A stretch of DNA of 64,000 nt from contig NZ_JAIUHR010000006.1 in assembly GCF_020165195.1 (NCBI RefSeq), positions 1 through 64,000 on the forward strand, given 5' to 3'. Under the pieces are notes generated by a model. The model ran no database searches. It was not told the origin of the DNA and saw nothing but the letters and a program-made list of their open reading frames with translations. The DNA is from Mesorhizobium sp. CA14. Its GTDB lineage: Bacteria > Pseudomonadota > Alphaproteobacteria > Rhizobiales > Rhizobiaceae. Position 1 is the stretch's first letter. The number at the start of each line of letters is the position of its first letter. The position numbers and the translations under genes were made by a program. Below, piece after piece: positions 53,487 through 64,000 of this stretch.

Positions 53487-56400
53487 GGCGCCTTCCCCAC
53501 CTGTGCGACGTTGTTATGTCGAAAATCCAGACTCGCGCGCTTGCGGATGGCTACGAGCCCGCCGAGCAATTGCGCCCGGTCGAGCTCGTAGTGGCTATCG
53601 AAGAACAGAATTTCGGCAAATTGGCCGGCAAGCGCGCTGACACCGAGCGGATCGACCGACCGCGCAGTCCCGCATTCCTTGATTTCCCGCAACAATGTCT
53701 TGGTCGGCGTGATCTTGGTGATGTCTTCGCCAGACGGCTGCCAGTCGAGGTCCTCGATGAAATACCAGCCGCCATCTCGAAGCAGCGGAAAGAACTCGCT
53801 CAGTGTCAGTTGTTCGTCGAAGGATACGTGACTGCCGTCGTCGATTATCGCGTCGAATGAGGCAGGTGCGAGCTTCGCGGCCACCCCGCGAAGATCCTCC
53901 GCCTTGGACTGATCGCAAACGAAGGATTTGAACCTCTCGTTGTTGAGCCGCGAAAAATCCGTCAGGTCAACGCCGATCACCTCGCAGAACGGAAAATAGC
54001 TCTGCCACAGCGCAACGGAAGGCGTCTCGGTCTGGCCCTCCGACATCGCGCGACACAGCCCGATCTCCATAAGCCTCCGCAAGGAGAGCCGGCGACTCGA
54101 CAGCAGGCGATCGTAGATCCTCGCATATGCATGACGGTTGCCGACGTGCCGGTTCTTGTCGGTGTTGAAGCGGTCGGCGAGATTTGTGAGTGCCGGGAAA
54201 CCATCAGCCGGTGTGATCAGCTGCGAGATCAAGGGCTCCCCATCGCCGCTGGTCCGGGCTTCGTTGCGCGCCGTCCAAAGGTGGATGCCGAAAACGCGAT
54301 CGTCGTTCAAATAGTCTGCCAGTTCCGCGATCGGCTTTTCAAACCTGTCCGTCTCCGTCCAGTCGATCGAGTTGAAGAACATCGGGCTGAAGACCTGGCC
54401 GTGCAACTCGGAGCCGGCATCCGAGGCGATGTAGTCGGACAGCAGCTTTGGTCCGATGTCACCGAATTCCTTGCCCGCTGCCGCGTGGAAGCGCTCGACG
54501 GACATTTCATAAAGCGCTCTGAGGTGTCGGCTGTAGGGCTTGGCGTAGATAACGTTGCCGCAAACAAAATGACCCTTGTGCGATCCACGCCATTGCAGAT
54601 TGAAGAAATGATCGCCGCTGAAGGGAAACGGCCGCAGCATGACGACGTCGGAATCCATCCATAGCCCGCCGTGCTCATAGAGCACGGCGTAGCGAAAGAT
54701 ATCGCTGAAGTACCTGATCTCGGAACTAGAGACGATGCGCTCGAACATGGTGCGAGGCATGACGTCGTCGGCGGCGCTGACCTCAATGCCGTGCGGCAGC
54801 AGGAACTCCAATCTCTTCGGAGAATAACTCCACACGCGCACCGGATGGCCGGCCGCCCTCATCGAGGTGGTGGCGGCGATCAGAGTGTTGTGTTCGATCT
54901 TGTCGGAAAGCACCTCGTAGAAGCAGTGGATCTGCGGCAGCGCCGTGCCGTCGCTGATGAACGGTAGGATGCGCCGATCGAAATCCCGCGATTGCCTTTG
55001 CCGTTCCGCCGGCGAGTCGACCGCTTCAAGGAATGGCGCGAACTTGCGGAAGAATTCCTCTGTTGTCCCGCCCGAACGGAAGGCGAAAGACGTCGGCTCG
55101 GCAGGTGCGCCGGCGCCGTTCGGGACTCCGCCGCTGCTACCCAATCTGATCCGGTCGGAATCTCCCGCGCCGGGCGAGGTGAGAGATGGCGTCGGCTTGA
55201 CGCCAGCACCGGCAACGCTCACCCCCGAAGCCAGCTCCGCAACGTCGTCGAGGAATGCGGCGACCTGGTCAGCCTGCACGGTCGCAATCCACGACTCGCT
55301 GTCGCCTGCGCCGTAGGAGATCAGGAGTTGCTTGGCGTCTGGATGCCAGGCGAGCCCGGCAGCGAACTCCGGGCCCTTGTCGTGGAAGTAGAAGGGCCGC
55401 GAAACTTTGGCCAGCCGGTAGGCATCGTCGAACCAGACGAAGCGGTGCTGGTGATAAGGCCGGCCCTCGTTTGGCCTGGCACGTGCCTCGTGTATCAGCG
55501 CCAGCCAGCCGCTGTCGAACACGATCGCCTGCGAGCTGCCGCTGAACTGCGGCGCGGCGATCATCGGCTCCTGCTCCGAAACCGTCCGGCCGTTCTCGTC
55601 CAGTATCTTCGTGGGGTCGCACAGAGAGACAAAACGGAGCCGGTCGCTGCCGTCAGAAATGGGCTCGACCAGCGGCATCCAGTTCTTCTCGTGCTGCCGT
55701 TGGCCGGCCGGGTGAATGACGCGCCAATCGGTGAGGATATGCGGTCCGAGGCCAGTGTCTTCGATTCTCGCCAGTACCTGCTCGCACCATCCATCCGGCG
55801 CGAGCTGCCGCACGCAAGCAATTCCCCAAAGCTCGTCGCGCCAGGCGAACAACCGCATGTCCGCAAAACCGAGCACCCGATCGTAGGAGGGCGACGGCAG
55901 ATCGGCCGGAGGCAGCACTTCGCTCGCGCCCTTCGTGACGAGATCGCTGTCGAGACGCAGGAGGAAATTGCGCGTGGAGATCGGCGCGTCCGCGGGCGTT
56001 GCGTATTGGCCGCCATCGGTCAGCCTGTAGTTGACGGTCGGCTGCAGCAGCGCAATTCCGTCGCCGAGGCGCGCTACCGAAGGGTTGGTTGCCGAGTAAC
56101 CCATCGGCGCGGCAAAACCGATCCGCCGTGCCTTAAATGACGGCATGATCTCATTCGCCGGGCGCATGTAAAAATAAAGATTGGATCGCGCCAAGTCTCT
56201 CGGCCCGTCACCTATTTCCCGATTAAGCGCAAGCCAGTTGCAAGCCGCGAAACCGCGGTCCTTGCGCGCCGGATCGCGGGCGTAGTTCGCGGCAATCGAA
56301 TACTCCTCCCACAGTCCTGCGGTGTAGACAAAGTCCTCGAGGAACAGGATGTCCTGCTCGGGTCGCTTGATTGCCAGTCCGGCTTCCGAAAACAGCGCGC

Positions 56401-57253
56401 TCGCGTCGTTCATGCCCTTCTCGCGATAGTGGTGGGCAAGGTCATAGAGCGGCTCGGCGCGTTGCGGGCGCTCGTTGAACGCGGCGAGGGCCTGTTGGAT
56501 GAAACCGGCATCGTCGCCCATCTTTTTCAGGCACCGAGCCTCCTGGAGACGGGCGTTCCATGCCTCCTCGTCCCAGCCGCCCATTGCGGCGCGTTTGGCA
56601 TACGCCACCGCCGCCTCCGCCGTCCGCCCGGCGTCACGGTAGGATTGCGCCAGGTAGAACCAGTAGCGATGGTTTTCCGGATCCTTGTCCAGAGCTCCCA
56701 AGAGGAGCTTTATGTCACGCTCGAACTTGTCAACGCGGTTCGAACCTGTGGCATGGTCCTTGTACCAGATACCCCGCAGTTCGTGCACGCCATCAGGCAC
56801 GTCTATGTATTCATGGGTCACACCGTGATAGCGCGCGCCCGATGTGCGCTTCACCAGACGCGTGTTCCAGTAGGCGAGGCCGGATTCCGACTTTTGGAGG
56901 AGCCGATAGCCCGGCGCATCGAGCTGGTCTCGAAACCGGTGATCCTCAACGACGAGCTCCATGTCGGCGTCGTCGAAAAGCAAGTAGTCGTAGCCGAGGC
57001 TCGAGGCGTAGGCATGCTCGAGGGCCGCGTTGCGCGCCTGCTCGAAATTGTGGAACGGGAACTCATGCAACTCGCCGGGTATGTTGCGGGCGGCAAAGAA
57101 AGAGCGGATGAAATCCTGCGTCCCATCGGCCGAGCCCGTGTCGCCAATCACCCAACAGTCAATGTGATCGGCAACCGCGCCGAGACAGCGCTCAAGATTG
57201 GCCATCTCGTTCTTGACGATCATATTCAGGCAGAGACGTTTTGCGGTACTCAT
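53483..57253 (-). CDS. Giant fusion: GT2, TPR, propeller-like, GT32-like and methyltransferase domains
   Basis: A 1256-residue single frame. Residues about 1-200 are a GT2 domain (LCLNMIVKNEMANLERCL, WVIGDTGSADGTQDF, LLFDDADMELVV). TPR-like helices cover about 205-350. A beta-propeller-like segment of the glycosidase type follows at about 380-690 (GYSATNPSVARLGDGIALLQ). A GT32-like sugar transferase lies at about 745-1000 (RYAVLYEHGGLWMDSDVV, with DxD). A class I methyltransferase ends it (GVDLTDFSRLNNERF, AIIDDGSHVSFDEQL). The start may be 57253 or 57280. It heads the glycosyltransferase operon and probably builds a short methylated glycan on one polypeptide. Confidence 0.88.
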   Translation of the reverse strand: MSTAKRLCLNMIVKNEMANLERCLGAVADHIDCWVIGDTGSADGTQDFIRSFFAARNIPGELHEFPFHNFEQARNAALEHAYASSLGYDYLLFDDADMELVVEDHRFRDQLDAPGYRLLQKSESGLAYWNTRLVKRTSGARYHGVTHEYIDVPDGVHELRGIWYKDHATGSNRVDKFERDIKLLLGALDKDPENHRYWFYLAQSYRDAGRTAEAAVAYAKRAAMGGWDEEAWNARLQEARCLKKMGDDAGFIQQALAAFNERPQRAEPLYDLAHHYREKGMNDASALFSEAGLAIKRPEQDILFLEDFVYTAGLWEEYSIAANYARDPARKDRGFAACNWLALNREIGDGPRDLARSNLYFYMRPANEIMPSFKARRIGFAAPMGYSATNPSVARLGDGIALLQPTVNYRLTDGGQYATPADAPISTRNFLLRLDSDLVTKGASEVLPPADLPSPSYDRVLGFADMRLFAWRDELWGIACVRQLAPDGWCEQVLARIEDTGLGPHILTDWRVIHPAGQRQHEKNWMPLVEPISDGSDRLRFVSLCDPTKILDENGRTVSEQEPMIAAPQFSGSSQAIVFDSGWLALIHEARARPNEGRPYHQHRFVWFDDAYRLAKVSRPFYFHDKGPEFAAGLAWHPDAKQLLISYGAGDSESWIATVQADQVAAFLDDVAELASGVSVAGAGVKPTPSLTSPGAGDSDRIRLGSSGGVPNGAGAPAEPTSFAFRSGGTTEEFFRKFAPFLEAVDSPAERQRQSRDFDRRILPFISDGTALPQIHCFYEVLSDKIEHNTLIAATTSMRAAGHPVRVWSYSPKRLEFLLPHGIEVSAADDVMPRTMFERIVSSSEIRYFSDIFRYAVLYEHGGLWMDSDVVMLRPFPFSGDHFFNLQWRGSHKGHFVCGNVIYAKPYSRHLRALYEMSVERFHAAAGKEFGDIGPKLLSDYIASDAGSELHGQVFSPMFFNSIDWTETDRFEKPIAELADYLNDDRVFGIHLWTARNEARTSGDGEPLISQLITPADGFPALTNLADRFNTDKNRHVGNRHAYARIYDRLLSSRRLSLRRLMEIGLCRAMSEGQTETPSVALWQSYFPFCEVIGVDLTDFSRLNNERFKSFVCDQSKAEDLRGVAAKLAPASFDAIIDDGSHVSFDEQLTLSEFFPLLRDGGWYFIEDLDWQPSGEDITKITPTKTLLREIKECGTARSVDPLGVSALAGQFAEILFFDSHYELDRAQLLGGLVAIRKRASLDFRHNNVAQVGKAP

Positions 57254-58260
57254 TCGCTGACTCTGGACTCCACGGAACATTGTGAGCAGAGGCTTTGGTG
57301 ATTGTCTCGTGGTGTCATATGAGACAGTGGTTTATTCGGATGCGCAACCATCCATATCCTTGCGAAACGCCCGAGCTGCTGCTTCGGTCGTTTGGATGAT
57401 TTCGTAAAGGCGCTGGATCGGTTTTGCCCGATCCGCTCCACTCTCGCTTCTTCCGTGCTGCCTCTGAGACATCCTGCGGCGGCATCGCGCTCTGGACAGG
57501 TCCGCTGCAACTTCCGGTCGAGCCAATTGAGCTGGCCGGCACCAGCTGTTCCGCGGGCCGCGTTTGACCTTGCTGCATTTTCTTGTTGCACGGAGGGGCT
57601 TGATCTAAACGTCGGATTTCCCACAACGTTTGGGCTTGGGGCTGCATTGCTAGGTTGACCGCATGGCTGTTGCTGCTCTCCTGCAATTCGTAATTTATTA
57701 ACGAAGCTATTTACAAGTTTAGAATTTTCGAATTTACTAATGTCTAGTTAAGGAGAGGGTAGTCGCGGCCGTGCGGGAGACCGTCGGTGCGAATGTCTGC
57801 GAAGCTTGGGTTCGGGAGTACAGCCACTTGATGCGTGAGGGCGCAGCATCGTGGTTGACCAGGGTGTTGTCATTCCTTGGTGGCTTCCAATAAGTATTCC
57901 CTCGCAAGCGGATCGGTTCCCTCACTAGTCGTAGTCGAAAGATTGCGACGCGCGTGATGGAGTCCACGGTGGTTCGAGTGATACCCCCCGCCCAGCGACG
58001 CTGTACCAGTGCGGCAATCCGTCTGGCCGCACCCTCAATTGATCCGAATCTCTCAGCTCTCAACGATTTGCGAACAGCCGTCTGTCGGTCGTTCGCTGAC
58101 GCGTTCCAACGAGTGAAATCACTCCTTGGAATTGGCCGATTTTCAGGATCCGGGAGCCCGAGCCGCCTGGTTCGGCCGCGGGCCCGCGGCACCGACTGAA
58201 ACACCAAGGCACGAAACAGCAATGCGGCGGCGCAGCCGCCGGCCAATCAGGAGGACTGTG
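57254..58260. other. 1-kb gap between the glycosyltransferase operon and the collagen-like locus
   Basis: No gene is supported. The segment 57670-57760 is strongly A+T-rich and likely holds promoters. A minus-strand frame at 57332-57526 contains a helical stretch (RLYEIIQTTEAAARAFRKD) but no convincing start. A small G+C hairpin occurs near 58225-58242, just before the next gene's GGAGG. Confidence 0.45.
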
Positions 58261-58575
58261 ATGAGCTACACGGCAGGCTTTGCAGTGATGGAAGTTACCG
58301 TTCGGGGCGTCTTGCCCATCGGCGATATGACCGAGAATGAAACCTATTTCATTCTCGATACCGCCAAGAGCGCGATCGTTGGCCAGGTTGTCCTTCCTAA
58401 GGCTGTCAAGCGAAGCCTGGCCGTTGCGCTCACCGTGAAAGTCCCAAGCACCGCCCGGTCGCTCGCTATTGGCACGTTTGACGATGGCGGGAATTTTGAG
58501 CCCGCCAGCTTCCTCCGCGTAGAGACTCCCGCTGTCGGGCATCCTGGCGGCGCCGTGGGTCCATCCGGAAGATGA
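58261..58575 (+). CDS. Hypothetical protein upstream of the collagen-like gene
   Basis: A 104-residue protein; GGAGG lies 6 bases before the ATG. It has a beta-rich core (FAVMEVTVRGVLPIGDMTEN, then IVGQVVLPKAVKRSLAVAL) and a Gly/Pro-rich tail. It has no signal or membrane helix and no recognised family. It ends 91 bases before the DUF4347 gene and could be an accessory factor for it. Confidence 0.65.
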   Translation: MSYTAGFAVMEVTVRGVLPIGDMTENETYFILDTAKSAIVGQVVLPKAVKRSLAVALTVKVPSTARSLAIGTFDDGGNFEPASFLRVETPAVGHPGGAVGPSGR

Positions 58576-58642
58576 CTGTTCCCAAGCCCCTTTTCGCGAG
58601 CGCTCGCTGGCCGCGCCAACGGGCGATTTTCCATTGAATTGA

Positions 58643-62296
<3,654 letters not shown>

Positions 62297-62317
62297 GTGT
62301 CGGTCGAGAAAAGCGCG

Positions 62318-62347
62318 CGCGGGCTTTGCGGAAACGCAGGGCCCGCG
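62318..62347 (+). terminator. GAAA-tetraloop hairpin between collagen-like and exporter genes
   Basis: CGCGGGC pairs with GCCCGCG; inside, after a TT/GG mismatch, TGCG pairs with CGCA around a GAAA tetraloop. It starts 22 bases after the stop of the collagen-like gene. No T-run follows, so partial termination or 3'-end protection of the upstream message is likely. Confidence 0.6.
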
Positions 62348-62485
62348 TCCTCGCGTCTTGGACAGAGGGAAAAGGCTCGTGCCGCGGCCTTGTTCGCATT
62401 ACAATAGAATTGCCGTGCACCCACGCCGGCGCAGTCGTAGCGGCAACGTTCTCGAACCCTCGCTTGTAGGTCGCAGGGGAAGTAG

Positions 62486-64000
62486 ATGGTGAGCGTTCCT
62501 CAATACACCGTGGCTCAGCCGGTCCCAATCCGTACGGATATGGAAGCGCGCGAGGCCGGGAACGGTCGCAAGATCGCAGAGGACCGGATCCCTGGCGGCC
62601 CCGCCGCTTTCGATCGGATCGGGCCCCGCGTCAAAGCAATGCTTCAGGTCGCCCGCTATCACGGTGTCGAACTCGACCCCAATGAATTCCGAGCAACGGG
62701 CGAAGGGTCGTTTCCAACCGCTTCCGACCTCTCGCAGTGGGCCCAGAACGCCGGGATGTGGTCTCGTGCGTTGCGTATCCGCTGGTCGCATCTGTTGCGC
62801 TTTGAGCACGCGGGGCCAATCGTCCTCCTGTTCAACGACGGCGGAGCCGGTCTCCTTGTCGGGGCAAGTGCTGAACACAACCTCGTTTTCCTCAAGAGCG
62901 TCGACGCTTCCGACGACGCGGACGCTCTACCAATCGACGAGCTCCGCCTCGCTCAGGTGTGGTCTGGCGAGGCTGTCCTGTTGCGGGCTGCGCGGTCCCA
63001 CGTCGCGGCGGACGCGCCATTCACGTTTGGTTGGCTGATCGATCTGGTGCGGCTTGAGAGCCGCCCGCTGCGCGACATCGGCATCGCCTCGTTTACGCTG
63101 AGCATTCTGACCGTTCTGCCGCCGCTCATCGTAATGACGGTGGTCAACAAGGTGCTGCAGTTCAGCAGCGTTTCGACCCTGGTGCTTCTCTCGGCCGTGA
63201 TTGCTGTGGTCTTCGTCTACGAGACGCTGCTCGGCCATGCTCGGCGGCTGATCGTCAACGTTGTCGGCACGCGTCTGGACACGAAGCTCAATCTGCATGT
63301 TTTCGGCAGGCTGTTGCGGCTGCCTCTCGACTATTTCGAGCGGCATCCCGCAGGCGAGACGATGTATCACCTTGCCCAGGTTTATCGCATTCGTGAGTTC
63401 CTGACCGGCAAGCTCCTCAGCACATTCCTGGATCTGATCACGTTGTGTGTCCTGGTCCCGGTCATCTTCTACATAAATCCCATACTGGCCTGGATGGTGC
63501 TCGCCTGTGCGGTCGTGATCATGGGGACGATCTTCGCTTTCCTCGCGCCGCTGCGTCGACGCTATCAACGCGTCGTGGACGCGGAGACCTTGAAGGCAGC
63601 CGCGCTCGGCGAGACCGTCGTCGGCATCAAGACCGTCAAGGCGCTCGGGCTCGAACTGCAGCGCAAGGCGATGTGGGACGAACGGGTGGCCGACGCGGGC
63701 AAGGCGCGTCTCGCTTTCGGGCAGCTGGCCAACTGGCCGCAGACACTCGTCACGCCGATCGAGCGTGTCATGGTACTCGGCACCATGCTCATCGGCGCCT
63801 ATCTCGCGATGAACGACCGGTCGGGCTACATGGTCGGCAGCCTGTTCGCTTTCATGATGATCGCCCAGCGCGTTGCCCAGCCACTGGTCGGACTGGCGCG
63901 GCTGGTCGAGGATTATGAGGAGGTCAGCGCCGCGATCGGGGAAGCCGCTTCGGTTCTCAACCGGCCATTGGAGAGCAGTTCCAATTCTGCCGGCCTGCGG
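62486..64000 (+). CDS. Type I secretion ABC exporter (HlyB-like), partial at right edge
   Basis: The frame is open from ATG 62486 (AGGGGAAG upstream) to the window end, 505 codons. Residues about 50-150 resemble the peptidase-C39-like domain of T1SS exporters but show no catalytic Cys-His pair (FEHAGPIVLLFNDGGAGLLV), as in HlyB. The transmembrane exporter domain follows with VNKVLQFSSVSTLVLLS, LRLPLDYFERHPAGETMYHL and GETVVGIKTVKALGLE, all typical of this family. The ATPase domain lies beyond the edge. Its probable cargo is the collagen-like protein just upstream. Confidence 0.9.
   Translation, partial: MVSVPQYTVAQPVPIRTDMEAREAGNGRKIAEDRIPGGPAAFDRIGPRVKAMLQVARYHGVELDPNEFRATGEGSFPTASDLSQWAQNAGMWSRALRIRWSHLLRFEHAGPIVLLFNDGGAGLLVGASAEHNLVFLKSVDASDDADALPIDELRLAQVWSGEAVLLRAARSHVAADAPFTFGWLIDLVRLESRPLRDIGIASFTLSILTVLPPLIVMTVVNKVLQFSSVSTLVLLSAVIAVVFVYETLLGHARRLIVNVVGTRLDTKLNLHVFGRLLRLPLDYFERHPAGETMYHLAQVYRIREFLTGKLLSTFLDLITLCVLVPVIFYINPILAWMVLACAVVIMGTIFAFLAPLRRRYQRVVDAETLKAAALGETVVGIKTVKALGLELQRKAMWDERVADAGKARLAFGQLANWPQTLVTPIERVMVLGTMLIGAYLAMNDRSGYMVGSLFAFMMIAQRVAQPLVGLARLVEDYEEVSAAIGEAASVLNRPLESSSNSAGLR

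Noticed and set aside
57737..58542. Minus-strand frames before and over the 58261 gene
   Set aside because: Arg/Ser-rich products without start signals. The plus-strand gene has GGAGG and a coherent beta-rich sequence.

Overview
The window looks like chromosome from an alphaproteobacterium of the order Hyphomicrobiales, most likely Mesorhizobium or a close relative. This is inferred from the high G+C content, the dense operons with 4-base stop/start overlaps, the many sugar and nucleobase ABC transporters, and a DUF768-like and an ExoX-like small protein. No rRNA, tRNA, CRISPR array or intact insertion sequence was seen. Decayed gene pieces (sugar ABC ATPase, DUF488, tyrosine recombinase, FAD oxidoreductase, cytochrome oxidase subunit III) show past rearrangement.

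Layout. 1-2.1 kb: the 5' part of a large Ig-like repeat protein on the minus strand, running off the left edge. 2.1-4.3 kb: a decayed stretch with one EF-hand protein. 4.3-14.3 kb: a sugar-catabolism locus. A minus-strand operon (class II aldolase, FGGY kinase, HAD hydrolase) diverges from a plus-strand operon (DeoR regulator, second FGGY kinase, RbsACB-type importer, tagatose/psicose-3-epimerase-like enzyme); likely operators lie between them. 15.4-18.0 kb: a membrane GGDEF-EAL protein. 18.4-21.7 kb: a bufferin-type operon on the minus strand (DUF2282 peptide, DUF692/MNIO enzyme, DUF2063 partner, DoxX) with a frameshifted quinone reductase behind it.

21.9-35.0 kb: a mixed stress and metabolism region with three related LysR regulators, two paralogous small secreted proteins, a periplasmic cupin, an MFS exporter, a DUF302 protein, and an operon of 3-hydroxybutyrate dehydrogenase, patatin, NDH-2 and a disulfide oxidoreductase-like flavoprotein, followed by a peroxiredoxin-like protein. 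35.4-43.5 kb: one eight-gene minus-strand operon coding for a stand-alone Rieske protein, a mononuclear-iron oxygenase subunit without a Rieske domain, a GST, an amidohydrolase of the guanine/8-oxoguanine deaminase type, and a BMP-type nucleobase or nucleoside importer. The split oxygenase plus GST recalls the NdmC/NdmE arrangement of methylxanthine demethylation.

43.7-48.5 kb: small accessory genes and remnants. 48.6-57.3 kb: a glycan locus with an FkbM methyltransferase and three very unusual glycosyltransferases, one of them a 1256-residue multi-domain fusion. 58.3-64 kb: a DUF4347 protein carrying about 259 uninterrupted Gly-X-Y triplets, nearly all ending in Thr, followed by a type I secretion ABC exporter that runs off the right edge. 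The simplest reading of the right third is a locus that makes, exports and perhaps O-glycosylates a collagen-like cell-surface protein.
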